A stretch of DNA of 64,000 bases, taken from NCBI GenBank assembly GCA_963545085.1, contig CAUUHV010000005.1, forward strand, positions 15,970-79,969, written 5' to 3'. A program made the translations under genes and the position numbers. This document shows, one piece after another, positions 36,895 through 45,881 of the stretch. The notes beneath the pieces are model-generated. The model was not told where the DNA came from. It did not search any database and saw nothing but the letters and a program-made list of their open reading frames with translations. The DNA comes from Catonella sp963545085 (lineage in GTDB: Bacteria > Bacillota > Clostridia > Lachnospirales > Lachnospiraceae). How positions within the stretch are numbered: position 1 is the first letter of the stretch; the number at the start of each line of letters is the position of its first letter.

Positions 36895-37746
36895 ATGGTT
36901 GAGAATATAGCAGGAAAAGTATTAACGGGAGAACGGGCGCTTTTTAAGGGTGAAGATTTAAATATTTATGAAACTATTTTTGAGGACGGGGAATCTCCTT
37001 TAAAAGAGAGCAGAAATATAAATTTAAAGAACAGCATGTTCAGGTGGAAATATCCTCTCTGGTATGCGAAAAATGTGAATGTCAGAGAATGCACATGGTT
37101 TGAGACGGCACGCTCGGGAGTCTGGTATACGGAAAATATATCGGTAGAGGATTCTATGATAGAGGCTCCTAAAAATTTCAGAAGGTGCAGGGAAGTAAGC
37201 CTTAAAAACGTGAGTATGCCGAATGCCGCGGAAACTTTCTGGAGCTGTGACGGAGTTAAGCTTAATCAAGTTACGGCAAAGGGAGATTATTTCGCCATGA
37301 ACAGCAAAAACCTGGTAATAGAAGGGCTTTCTCTTTACGGAAATTACGGTTTTGACGGCGGAAAGAACATAGAAGTAAGAAACAGCAGGCTGCTTTCAAA
37401 GGACGCTTTTTGGAATACCGAGAATGTAACGATATATGACTCATTTATTTCAGGAGAGTATTTGGGTTGGAATTCTAAAAATTTGACTTTTATTAACTGT
37501 GTTATAGAGAGCCTGCAGGGACTTTGCTATATAGAAAATCTTACCATGAGAGCCTGCAAGCTGCTTAATACTACTTTGTCGTTTGAGTATTGTACGGTTG
37601 ACGCTGAAATAACAGGTAAGATAGACAGCGTTAAAAATCCTTCGGGCGGCAGGATAAAGGCGGATTCAATCGGAGAACTTATCATGGAGCCGGATAAGGT
37701 GGATATAACAAAGACTGAGATAATCCTTAGTAACGAGGAGGTTTGA
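36895..37746 (+). CDS. DUF3737-family parallel beta-helix protein
   Basis: A 283-residue soluble protein of the DUF3737 family, built of short repeated turns (NINLKNSMFRWKYPLWYAKN, then NVNVRECTWFETARSG and NISVEDSMI) expected to stack into a right-handed beta-helix. No signal peptide, so cytoplasmic. Function unknown; the gene often sits beside a MalY-type aminotransferase, as here, 1 bp apart. The ribosome site GGAGGTAGCTG is good. The 150-bp gap before it has only a weak promoter candidate (TAGAAT near 36851 with extended TG). Confidence 0.8.
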   Translation: MVENIAGKVLTGERALFKGEDLNIYETIFEDGESPLKESRNINLKNSMFRWKYPLWYAKNVNVRECTWFETARSGVWYTENISVEDSMIEAPKNFRRCREVSLKNVSMPNAAETFWSCDGVKLNQVTAKGDYFAMNSKNLVIEGLSLYGNYGFDGGKNIEVRNSRLLSKDAFWNTENVTIYDSFISGEYLGWNSKNLTFINCVIESLQGLCYIENLTMRACKLLNTTLSFEYCTVDAEITGKIDSVKNPSGGRIKADSIGELIMEPDKVDITKTEIILSNEEV

Positions 37747-37747
37747 C

Positions 37748-38902
37748 ATGGCTTACGATTTTGATGAAGTAATTGACAGAAGGAATACGGGTTCTTTGAA
37801 ATGGGATGTGGCGGAGAATGAGCTTCCTATGTGGGTGGCGGATATGGATTTTAAAACTGCGCCGGAGATAGCCGATGCTATTTTAAAGAGGGTCAAGCAC
37901 GGTGTGTTCGGATACAGTGTGACAGGAGAAGACTGGAGCGAGGCGATTATAAACTGGTGGAAAAAAAGACACGCGCTTCAGATAAAGTCGGAGTGGCTTA
38001 TTTTCTGTACAGGAATAGTGCCCGCCATTTCAAGCATAGTAAGAAAACTTACAACTCCGAATGAGAACGTGCTTGTTCAGACACCGGTTTACAATATATT
38101 TTTTAATTCAATAGTAAATAACGGATGCAGACCCGTTGAAAATGAGCTGATTTATAAAAACGGAGAGTACAGTGTTGATTTTGACGATCTTGAAAAAAAA
38201 CTTTCCGATCCTCAGACCGCGCTTATGATTCTCTGCAATCCCCACAACCCGATAGGAAAGATTTGGGATAAGGAAACTCTTGAAAGGATAGGGGAGCTTT
38301 GCTTTAAGCATCATGTAACGGTGATTGCGGACGAGATTCACTGCGATCTCACAGATCCCGGTGAGGAATACACGCCTTTTGCGAGTGTTTCTGAAAAATG
38401 CCGTAACAACAGCATTACATGTATTGCGCCTACAAAAGCCTTTAATATAGCCGGCTTGCAAACCGCCGCCGTATTTGTGCCTGATGAAAACCTGAGACAT
38501 AAGGTAAACAGAGGGCTTAATACGGATGAGGTTGCAGAGCCTAATGTCTTTGCGGCATTGGCTGCGGAGACGGCATTTAAGTACGGTGAGAAATGGCTTG
38601 ACGAGCTTCGTGTGTATTTGTATGAAAATAAAAAAATAGTGGCGGATTATCTTTCGGAAAATTTACCCGAAATAAAGCTTGTTCCGTCAAAGGCGACCTA
38701 CCTGCTCTGGCTTGACTGCAGCGGCTTAGCAGGGAAAAATGAAGATTTGGCCCGCGAAATCAGAAAAAAAACGGGCTTATATCTTTCGTCGGGCGGGGCT
38801 TACAGGGGAAACGGCGGGAAATTCTTAAGAATGAATATAGCCTGCCCTAAAGAGGTATTGAAAGATGGACTTGAGAGACTTAAGAGGGCGTTTAAGCAAT
38901 GA
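37748..38902 (+). CDS. MalY/PatB-type PLP-dependent C-S lyase or aminotransferase
   Basis: A 384-residue fold-type I PLP enzyme. Conserved WVADMDF (substrate entry), NPHNPIGK, DEIHCDL and the Schiff-base Lys230 in APTKAFNIAGLQ place it in the MalY/PatB family, cystathionine beta-lyases that in some species also repress transcription. The start lies 1 bp after the DUF3737 stop, with GAGGAGG inside the previous gene. Family membership is firm; substrate is inferred. Confidence 0.92.
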   Translation: MAYDFDEVIDRRNTGSLKWDVAENELPMWVADMDFKTAPEIADAILKRVKHGVFGYSVTGEDWSEAIINWWKKRHALQIKSEWLIFCTGIVPAISSIVRKLTTPNENVLVQTPVYNIFFNSIVNNGCRPVENELIYKNGEYSVDFDDLEKKLSDPQTALMILCNPHNPIGKIWDKETLERIGELCFKHHVTVIADEIHCDLTDPGEEYTPFASVSEKCRNNSITCIAPTKAFNIAGLQTAAVFVPDENLRHKVNRGLNTDEVAEPNVFAALAAETAFKYGEKWLDELRVYLYENKKIVADYLSENLPEIKLVPSKATYLLWLDCSGLAGKNEDLAREIRKKTGLYLSSGGAYRGNGGKFLRMNIACPKEVLKDGLERLKRAFKQ

Positions 38903-38921
38903 TTAAGGGTGGTGTGAATAA

Positions 38922-39950
38922 ATGGCAAAAACCGTAAATATGAAAGAAATCGCCAAGCTCTCGGGAGTGTCCATAGCAACCGTCTCAAGGGTAATAAATC
39001 AGAACGGCAGGTTTTCAAGAGAAACCGAGGAGCGGGTAAGGAGGGTAATCGAGGAGAATAATTACAGTCTTGATAATTTATCAAAAGGTATATGGAAAAA
39101 TAAGAACAGTAATATAGGAATTATTGTTCCCGATATAACAAATCCTCATTTTTCGGCATTGATACTTCAAATGCAGATGGCTCTTTTTTATGGCGGATAT
39201 TCCACCATAATCTGTAATACCAATGAGTCCGAGGTGCTTGAGAAAAAGCATGTGGAAACTTTAAGGGCTCAGAATGTGTCGGGGGTAATACTTATTTCAG
39301 GAAACAGATATCATGAAGCTTTAAGAAAATATCCGGTAGTGTATGTAGACAGACCGCATATGGGCACTGACGGGGACGCGGTCATAGTGGAGTCGGACAA
39401 TGAGAGCGGCGGCTATATGGCGGCTAATGAGATGTTGGGAGCGGGATGTAAAAATATAGTGTTTCTTATGTCAAGAGGGACGGATGTAAATCAGGTATTA
39501 AGGTATAACGGGTTTTTAAGGGCTCTTTCGGAAAAAGGAATACCTGAAAGACAGGAATACATAAAAAATAATGAAAATGTATCCATCTATTCCGGAAAGG
39601 CATCAATAACCTCCGTAATCCAAAGCGGGCTTGAGTTTGACGGAATAGTCGCGACTACGGATACTCTTGCCGCAGGGGCGTATCTTGCCCTCAGAGAATA
39701 CGGTATACATGTGCCGGAACAGGTGAAAATCGCAGGCTTTGACGACTGCATGATAGCGGATATTTGCGGAACGGGAATTACAAGCATAAGACAGGATGTG
39801 GCGGGAATGGCGAGTATAGCCGTAGATATGCTTATACGCCAGATAAACGGAGAAAAAATTCCTACAACCAAAAGGCAGATGAGGGTAACACTTTCAAGGA
39901 GGGCTTCTACGGACATGAGTCTTTCGGAGAGGTATTATAAGCGGAAATGA
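38922..39950 (+). CDS. LacI-family transcriptional regulator
   Basis: A 342-residue repressor. HTH at residues 5-25 (NMKEIAKLSGVSIATVSRVIN), hinge helix with LSKGIWKN, then a periplasmic-binding-protein-like effector domain (IIVPDITNPHFSAL and GFDDCMIADI). It lies directly upstream of the allose-type operon and a palindrome at 40358-40373 follows the operon's promoter, so it is the likely local repressor, perhaps sensing allose or its phosphate. Enteric allose operons instead use an RpiR-family regulator. The 19-bp gap suggests co-transcription with the DUF3737-MalY genes. Confidence 0.93.
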   Translation: MAKTVNMKEIAKLSGVSIATVSRVINQNGRFSRETEERVRRVIEENNYSLDNLSKGIWKNKNSNIGIIVPDITNPHFSALILQMQMALFYGGYSTIICNTNESEVLEKKHVETLRAQNVSGVILISGNRYHEALRKYPVVYVDRPHMGTDGDAVIVESDNESGGYMAANEMLGAGCKNIVFLMSRGTDVNQVLRYNGFLRALSEKGIPERQEYIKNNENVSIYSGKASITSVIQSGLEFDGIVATTDTLAAGAYLALREYGIHVPEQVKIAGFDDCMIADICGTGITSIRQDVAGMASIAVDMLIRQINGEKIPTTKRQMRVTLSRRASTDMSLSERYYKRK

Positions 39951-39951
39951 T

Positions 39952-40153
39952 ATGATTTGTAACGAATTGAGGCTTACAGGGCTTCTTTCAAGCTTGCCCG
40001 TGAAAGAGTGTATAAACAAGAAAAAAGCGGTGGAGCTGTTTGAAAAAAGAAGCCTTGACAGGTGAGACGGATAGCCGTGAAATCTATATAAAAGGCATTG
40101 ATAACGGCTATTATTATAAAGATTATATGGTTTTTAAGACAGAAGAATTGTAA
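39952..40153 (+). pseudogene. Possible short gene broken at a poly-A tract
   Basis: From ATG 39952 a frame reads 37 codons to TGA (ICNELRLTGLLSSLPVKECI, then KKKAVELFEKRS). If one base of the A6 tract at 40043-40048 were absent, the frame would continue without stop to TAA 40151-40153 with EALTGETDSREIYIKGIDNG then YYYKDYMVFKTEEL, giving about 66 residues. The coherent second half suggests a real, recently shifted gene or a sequence error. Similarity to a known family was not recognised. It lies between the LacI gene and the operon promoter. Confidence 0.3.
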
Positions 40154-40312
40154 ATAATTCGAGATTAGAATAGTGTATATACGATATTTCTATGAGAGTG
40201 TTTCTTTTTGCGTAATGTGAAGGAATCAGCTCTCTTTTTTAAATCAACAGTATAAAATTGCACAATTTACTCTGATATTTACCCAACAAAATAGAGAAAA
40301 ATAAAGAAGATA

Positions 40313-40342
40313 TTGACATAGTACATACGTTTGGGTTATTAT
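40313..40342 (+). promoter_or_regulatory. Promoter of the allose-type operon
   Basis: TTGACA (40313-40318), 18-bp spacer, TATTAT (40337-40342). The 160 bases before it (40154-40312) contain no gene; they carry ATTTACTC at 40265-40272, a copy of the half-site found in the downstream palindrome. Confidence 0.65.
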
Positions 40343-40357
40343 ACAACAAGAAAGTAT

Positions 40358-40373
40358 GAGTAAATATTTACTC
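40358..40373 (+). promoter_or_regulatory. 16-bp perfect palindrome, candidate LacI-family operator
   Basis: GAGTAAATATTTACTC reads the same on both strands and begins 15 bp after the -10 box, a typical repressor position. It lacks the central CG common in LacI-family operators, so another factor is possible. Confidence 0.5.
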
Positions 40374-40401
40374 AAATGTTACTCAAATAGGGAGGTAGAA
40401 C

Positions 40402-41484
40402 ATGAAAAAGTTAAAAAGTTTTTTGGTTATGGCGCTTACGCTTGCGATGACGGCTTCACTTACAGCCTGCGGCGGCGGAAAGAGCGACACATCATCGGCA
40501 AAGAATGATAAGTCATCCGCTAAAGCGACAAGCAGTACAGGCACATCTGCGGTTTCATCGACAGCAGGTGACAAAACAAGCGGAACATCGATGGCAGCTG
40601 GAGAAGAAAAATACGCTATAGTTTTAAAAACGCAGTCCAGTCAGTTCTGGCAGGACATGAAGGCGGGTATTGAGGAAGAAGCCGCTAAACTTGGCGTGCA
40701 GGTGGATATTCAGTCCGGAAATACGGAAGATGATGTAGAGGGTCAGGTACAGATACTTGAGAATTTCGTAAGTACAGGCTCATATAAGGCAATCGGAGTG
40801 GCACCTATTTCAGATGTAAATTTAAATAACGCGATTGCGGAAGGGTGTTCTAAAGGAATAGTGTTCATTGATATTGATGAGAAGATAGATGCTGAAGCAT
40901 TAGGCGAGCTTGGAGGCGGACTTTACGCTTATGTGGCTACCGATAATAAAGAAGTAGGTGAAACCGGAGCCGGAGAGCTGTTAAAGCAGGTGGGAAATGA
41001 CGCGGAAGTAGCTATAATCGAAGGAAAGGCGGGAGCTTTATCCGGAGAACAGCGCCGTGACGGAGCTAAAGCGGCTTTTGAGGCGGCGGGAGCAAAGATA
41101 GTGGACAGCCAGCCTGCCGATTGGGACAGAACAAAGGCTATGGATGTAGCTACAAATATGATAAGCGCGAATCCTGACCTTAAGGCAATTTACTGCTGCA
41201 ACGATACTATGGCAATGGGAGCGGTAGAGGCTGTAAAAAAATCGGGAAAAGATATAAAGGTTTGCGGAACTGACGGAAATGATGACGCCATACAGGCTGT
41301 AGCGGATGGAGATCTTGCGGCAACGGTAGCACAGAATCCTAAGCTGGTAGGAGCTACCGCTCTTAACCTTATGGTACAGGCGGCTAAAGAGAGTGCCAAA
41401 CCGGAAGCGGGCAAGGAAGTCGCACAGACAGGTATCTCCGCCGTCCTTATAACAAAGGACAATGCCAAGGATTACCTTAAATAA
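40402..41484 (+). CDS. Ribose/allose-type ABC transporter substrate-binding lipoprotein
   Basis: A 360-residue lipoprotein of the RbsB/AlsB type. Lipobox SLTAC (Cys23), a Ser/Lys/Thr-rich linker to about residue 70, then the two-lobed binding fold: KYAIVLKTQSSQFWQDMKAG, VAPISDVNLNNAI, and CCNDTMAMGAVEA near the hinge. The strong site GGGAGGT precedes the ATG. Encoded first, with an intercistronic hairpin before the ATPase gene, it is probably made in excess. The combination with AlsE and RpiB downstream suggests allose; ribose or another pyranose remains possible. Confidence 0.9.
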   Translation: MKKLKSFLVMALTLAMTASLTACGGGKSDTSSAKNDKSSAKATSSTGTSAVSSTAGDKTSGTSMAAGEEKYAIVLKTQSSQFWQDMKAGIEEEAAKLGVQVDIQSGNTEDDVEGQVQILENFVSTGSYKAIGVAPISDVNLNNAIAEGCSKGIVFIDIDEKIDAEALGELGGGLYAYVATDNKEVGETGAGELLKQVGNDAEVAIIEGKAGALSGEQRRDGAKAAFEAAGAKIVDSQPADWDRTKAMDVATNMISANPDLKAIYCCNDTMAMGAVEAVKKSGKDIKVCGTDGNDDAIQAVADGDLAATVAQNPKLVGATALNLMVQAAKESAKPEAGKEVAQTGISAVLITKDNAKDYLK

Positions 41485-41508
41485 AAATAAATTAGAATTT
41501 ATATATAC

Positions 41509-41566
41509 TGCGGGCAGCTTACTGGAAGCAATGCGCTTTACTGCAAAATACGGTATTCTGTCCGCA
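41509..41566 (+). other. Intercistronic stem-loop after the binding-protein gene
   Basis: TGCGGGCAG (41509-41517) pairs with CTGTCCGCA (41558-41566), 9 bp with one G-U. No T-run follows, so it probably protects the upstream mRNA or partly limits read-through. Confidence 0.45.
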
Positions 41567-41625
41567 TGTGTACGCATAAAATATTTTGATATTTTGAGCT
41601 TATCCCGTGATAAAGGAGAGAACGC

Positions 41626-43152
41626 ATGGAAACTGTTGTTTCGATGAAGGATATAACAAAGACTTTTCCCGGAGTTATCGCTTTAAATAAAATAAGTTTT
41701 GATGTAAAAGCGGGAGAAGTTCATGTGCTTTTAGGAGAAAACGGCGCGGGAAAATCCACCCTGATGAAAGTTTTAAGCGGTGTTTATCAACCGGACGGCG
41801 GAAGTATAACGCTTGACGGAAAGACGTATGAAAAGCTTACTCCGCATATTTCGGCAGAGGGCGGTATAAGCATTATTTATCAGGAATTAAGCGTGGTAAA
41901 CTGGCTTGATATAAGAGAAAATATTTTCATGGGAAGATTGCCGAAGAAAAAAATCGGTCCTATAAGTCAGGTGGATTATGAAAAGCTTGATAAAGATACG
42001 GAAAAGCTTCTTGAGCAGGTGAATTTACAGGCATATAAGCCTACGACAAGTGTCGGCAAGCTTGGAATAAGTGAAAAACAGATGGTGGAAATAGCCAAAT
42101 CGGTGTCGTTTAATGCGAAAGTAATAGTGATGGACGAGCCGACTTCATCGCTTACCGATGAGGAGGTTAAGAAGCTTTTCGCTATAATAAGGCGATTAAA
42201 AGAAGAGGGCAAGGCGATAGTGTTTATTTCTCATAAGCTTTCGGAAATTGCGGAAATAGGCGACAGAATAACAATAATGAAGGATGGAGGTTATGTCGGA
42301 ACCTATAATGTGAAAGAGCTTACAACCGACGATATGGTGAGGTTGATGGTTGGAAGGGAGATACAGGGGAGTTATCAGCATCCTGTAGAAGACGGGTTCA
42401 GTTTCGGGGAAGTAATGTTTGAAGTAAAAGGGCTTACCCGTAAAGATGAAAAGGTAAAAAATATTTCTTTCAACTTAAGAAGGGGAGAAATTTTAGGATT
42501 TTCAGGTTTGGTGGGAGCGGGCAGAAGTGAGCTTATGGATGCCATATTCGGCGCGAGTCCTGTAAAATCGGGAGAAATATATTTAAACGGAGAGAAAATA
42601 CATATAAAAAATCCATATTCCGCTTTAAAGGCGGGTATAGGCATGCTTACGGAAAACAGGCGGGAAACGGGATTTTTCAGTAATTTCAGCAACAAAAAGA
42701 ATATCTCCATAGTTAATCAGTTAAAAAAATCCGGGCTTAACGGAATGGCAGGGATAATTAACGAAAAAGAAGAAAGTAAAATGGCGGAGGAAGAACATAA
42801 GGCTCTGCAGATTAAATGGGTAGATGATGAGCAGCTTACCCTGAATCTTTCAGGAGGAAATCAGCAGAAAGTAATTCTCGGTAAATGGATGGCGGCGGGA
42901 ATGAAGGTTATCATTTTCGATGAGCCTACCAAAGGAATAGATGTAGGAACTAAAAGCGAAATATATAAGCTGATGAGAAAACTTTCAGATGAAGGGATAG
43001 GTATAATCGTGGTCTCAAGTGAGATGCCGGAACTTTTAGGGCTTTGTGACCGAATAACCGTTATGGCGGGCGGAAGGATAACCGGAGAGTTTGAAGTAAG
43101 AGAGGCTAACGAGGAAAAGCTGGTAAAGGCGGCGACTAAAGAGGAAATGTGA
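41626..43152 (+). CDS. Sugar ABC transporter ATPase with two ABC domains
   Basis: A 508-residue RbsA/MglA/AlsA-type ATPase with two fused nucleotide-binding domains. The first has Walker A LGENGAGKST (36-45) and Walker B VIVMDEPTS. The second has a degenerate Walker A (SGLVGAGRSE), typical of this subfamily, plus signature LSGGNQQK and Walker B KVIIFDEPTKGIDVG. It energises import through the following permease. The ribosome site AAAGGAGAG lies before the ATG; the start gives METVVSMKDITKTFPGV, the usual family opening. Confidence 0.95.
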   Translation: METVVSMKDITKTFPGVIALNKISFDVKAGEVHVLLGENGAGKSTLMKVLSGVYQPDGGSITLDGKTYEKLTPHISAEGGISIIYQELSVVNWLDIRENIFMGRLPKKKIGPISQVDYEKLDKDTEKLLEQVNLQAYKPTTSVGKLGISEKQMVEIAKSVSFNAKVIVMDEPTSSLTDEEVKKLFAIIRRLKEEGKAIVFISHKLSEIAEIGDRITIMKDGGYVGTYNVKELTTDDMVRLMVGREIQGSYQHPVEDGFSFGEVMFEVKGLTRKDEKVKNISFNLRRGEILGFSGLVGAGRSELMDAIFGASPVKSGEIYLNGEKIHIKNPYSALKAGIGMLTENRRETGFFSNFSNKKNISIVNQLKKSGLNGMAGIINEKEESKMAEEEHKALQIKWVDDEQLTLNLSGGNQQKVILGKWMAAGMKVIIFDEPTKGIDVGTKSEIYKLMRKLSDEGIGIIVVSSEMPELLGLCDRITVMAGGRITGEFEVREANEEKLVKAATKEEM

Positions 43153-43165
43153 GGAGGAGAAAATC

Positions 43166-44146
43166 TTGAGTACAAAAAATGATATAAAAAGAAAAAAGAC
43201 TTTCGGTGACTTTTGGGATAAATACAGCACAATTTCCATTTTGGTCATTATGATACTTGTATTCGGACTTCTCCGCTATAAGAGTTTTTTAACCGGCGGA
43301 AATATGCTTAAAATACTTGAGCAGAGCTCCATAACGATTTTGCTCGGGCTCGGAGAGTTTTTTGCGATTCTTCTCGGCGGGATAGATCTCAGCGTAAGCT
43401 CGATTATGGCTTTATCGGGAGCGGTATGCGCGAAGCTTATGACGGAAGGGGGCATGCATCCGATAGCTGCTGTAATAATAGGAATTGTTATTTTAGGTAT
43501 AACTGTAGGATTTATTAACGGCTTATTGGTAACGGCAACGGGGCTTCCGCCATTTATTATAACTTTGGGTACCCAGGCTATTTTAAGAAGCGCCGTATAT
43601 ATAATAACTAACGCGAGAGCGGCTTCAGGACTTCCGGCTTCTTTTAATAAGACGATAGGAGGCAGCATAGGAATATTTCCTATGCCGGTAATAATCGCGC
43701 TTACGGCAGCCGCTATACTTGCGTATTTTGGGAAAAAGACACAGTGCGGAAGAAATCTTTACGCAATCGGAGGTAATCCACAGGCGGCATGGTACGCCGG
43801 AATAACCGTTAAAAAACATACGATAATAGCCTTTATGATATCCGGATTATGCGCTTCCCTTGCCGGAATGGTAAATATAGCGAGACTTGCGGCAGCGGAG
43901 CCTAATGCGGGAACGGGATATGAAACCTTCGCTATAGAAGCGGTAATAATCGGCGGAGCTTCATTTTTCGGCGGAGTGGGAAAGATACCTAAGGTAATAA
44001 TAGGCGGACTCATCATAGGTGTTATAAATAACGGGCTTAATATGTGCGGAGTATCAAGCTACTATCAACAGCTTGCTATGGGTTGTCTGCTTATTATAGC
44101 GGTAACTCTTGACAGATTTTTCGGAGCGAGTCGTAAAAGCTCATAA
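43166..44146 (+). CDS. Sugar ABC transporter permease (RbsC/AlsC type)
   Basis: A 326-residue membrane protein with about eight to ten helices, of the branched-chain/ribose permease class. Marker segments: GGIDLSVSSIMALSGAV, NPQAAWYAGI and AVIIGGASFFGGVG. The TTG at 43166 is taken as start because GAGGAGGAGA is 6-7 bases upstream; no ATG fits better without cutting the first helix. It completes the transporter with the ATPase 13 bp upstream. Confidence 0.93.
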   Translation: MSTKNDIKRKKTFGDFWDKYSTISILVIMILVFGLLRYKSFLTGGNMLKILEQSSITILLGLGEFFAILLGGIDLSVSSIMALSGAVCAKLMTEGGMHPIAAVIIGIVILGITVGFINGLLVTATGLPPFIITLGTQAILRSAVYIITNARAASGLPASFNKTIGGSIGIFPMPVIIALTAAAILAYFGKKTQCGRNLYAIGGNPQAAWYAGITVKKHTIIAFMISGLCASLAGMVNIARLAAAEPNAGTGYETFAIEAVIIGGASFFGGVGKIPKVIIGGLIIGVINNGLNMCGVSSYYQQLAMGCLLIIAVTLDRFFGASRKSS

Positions 44147-44192
44147 GATTTGTGAATGTGTCAGGTATAACTTTAACAGAAAGGATTACTGT

Positions 44193-44876
44193 ATGAAGCC
44201 TTTACTTACGGTCAGTCTGATGTGTATGGATTTTTTGGACATGAGGAATCAGATAGATATTTTAAATGAGGAATTTGACGGTTATCACATGGATATTATG
44301 GACGGGCATTTTTGCAAAAATATAACATTGAGCCCGGATATTATAAAGGCGGTCGGGAAAGCGGCTGAAAAGCCTATGGACGTACATCTTATGACAACAA
44401 GCCCGAATGATTGGATAGGCTTGTGCGCGGATGCGGGAGCGAAGGTGATAAGTCCTCATGCGGAAACCATAAATACGGATGCTTTTCGTACTCTTAACAG
44501 TATAAGGGATAAGGGCTGTGAGACGGGAGTTACATTAAATCCCGCAACGCCGTTGTCTTATTGCAAAGAATATTTAGGGCGTATAGATGTGCTTACCATA
44601 ATGACTGTAGACGTGGGTTTCGCAGGACAGCCTTTTATAACGGAAATGCTTGATAAGATACGTGAAGCAAGGAAGCTTAGAGAAGAAAACGGTTGGCATT
44701 ATCGGATAATGATAGACGGCTCCTGTAATAAAAAAACATTTAAAGAACTTTATAAAGCGGGTGCCGAACAGTTTATACTCGGCAGCTCCGGGCTTTTTTC
44801 CTTAGATGAGGATTTAAGAACAGCATGCGTGAAAGCCAAAAAGATATTTGAGGAAGAAACGGGAGTAAAGCTGTGA
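44193..44876 (+). CDS. alsE: D-allulose-6-phosphate 3-epimerase
   Basis: A 227-residue TIM-barrel of the ribulose-phosphate 3-epimerase superfamily. Metal ligands lie in YHMDIMDGHF (His32, Asp34), in DVHLM and in the IDGS loop; GTLNPATP is replaced by TLNPATPLSY. The overall pattern is closer to AlsE than to Rpe (MCMDF near the start, VGFAGQPFI). It would convert allulose 6-phosphate to fructose 6-phosphate for glycolysis, together with the kinase and isomerase downstream. The ATG at 44193 has an AGAAAGGA site; an in-frame start at 44109 would overlap the permease gene. Confidence 0.85.
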   Translation: MKPLLTVSLMCMDFLDMRNQIDILNEEFDGYHMDIMDGHFCKNITLSPDIIKAVGKAAEKPMDVHLMTTSPNDWIGLCADAGAKVISPHAETINTDAFRTLNSIRDKGCETGVTLNPATPLSYCKEYLGRIDVLTIMTVDVGFAGQPFITEMLDKIREARKLREENGWHYRIMIDGSCNKKTFKELYKAGAEQFILGSSGLFSLDEDLRTACVKAKKIFEEETGVKL

Positions 44877-44892
44877 AAGGGAGGATTTAACC

Positions 44893-45819
44893 GTGGCGGA
44901 GCCTGTTATTTTAGGAATGGATATAGGAGGGACAAACATTCGTTTCGGCTTGGTGAATGAAGAATATGTCCTGACGAACTTTGAAATACTGCCTACGGAA
45001 AGCATTTTCACAAAAGAGAGTGACAGTATTAAGAAACTTGAAGAAATTATAAAGGGATATATTGAAAAAAATCTGAACGGCAGAGCTTTAAAGGCTGTGT
45101 CGGCAGGTTTTCCGTCTACAATAAGCCGTGACAGACGGGTGGTAATACAAACACCTAATATAAAGGTTTTTCCTGATGATTTTTCTATTGTGGACAAGCT
45201 TGAAAGAGTATTTGATTTTCCTTTTTTTATAAACAAGGATACAAATAACCTGCTTTTTTATGATATGAGAGAGCTTGGGATAGAGGATTATGACAGTGTA
45301 TGCGGAGTGTATTTCGGAACGGGAGTGGGAAATGCGGTAATGATAGACGGGAAAATATTTTCGGGGCATAACGGAGTTGCTTCGGAGCTTGGGCATTTAC
45401 CTGTTTACGGAAATAAGAAAAAATGTACCTGCGGCAATGAGAGTTGTCTTGAAACCGTAGTATCCGGGCTTGCGCTTAAATCTCTGCGAGATGAAGTCTT
45501 TCCCGATGTTGAAATGAAAGATTTATTTTTGAAAAAAGGAAAAACGAAAGAAATTAAAACTTTTATAAGAGGAATGGCACAGACCGTGGCAGTTCAGGAA
45601 AATCTTTTCGATCCGGAATGCGTGGTGCTTGGAGGCGGACTTCTTATGAACGGATTTTTTCCTTTTGAAGAGTTTGAAAAGGAGATTCATTATTTTACAA
45701 GAAAACCTTATCCCGAAAAAAGTATGGAAATAAAATATTCTCATCCTACACAGACAAACGGAGTCATAGGTGCCGCAATTTACGCGGTTAAACGAATAGA
45801 GAATCCGGATTATCTGTGA
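44893..45819 (+). CDS. ROK-family sugar kinase, probable allose kinase
   Basis: A 308-residue ROK kinase. ATP-binding GMDIGGTNIRFG at the N-terminus, the ROK signature with GTGVGNAVMIDG, SELGHLPVYG and the zinc-binding KCTCGNESCLE are all present, and no helix-turn-helix precedes them, so it is an enzyme rather than a repressor. GTG start at 44893 with GGGAGG upstream. Location between alsE and rpiB suggests phosphorylation of the imported allose; glucose or another hexose is possible. Confidence 0.88.
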   Translation: MAEPVILGMDIGGTNIRFGLVNEEYVLTNFEILPTESIFTKESDSIKKLEEIIKGYIEKNLNGRALKAVSAGFPSTISRDRRVVIQTPNIKVFPDDFSIVDKLERVFDFPFFINKDTNNLLFYDMRELGIEDYDSVCGVYFGTGVGNAVMIDGKIFSGHNGVASELGHLPVYGNKKKCTCGNESCLETVVSGLALKSLRDEVFPDVEMKDLFLKKGKTKEIKTFIRGMAQTVAVQENLFDPECVVLGGGLLMNGFFPFEEFEKEIHYFTRKPYPEKSMEIKYSHPTQTNGVIGAAIYAVKRIENPDYL

Positions 45820-45881
45820 GTGAAATATTTTGAATTAAGGAGTACGGGATTTATGAAAGAATGATCTGCAGGAGGTGTTTT

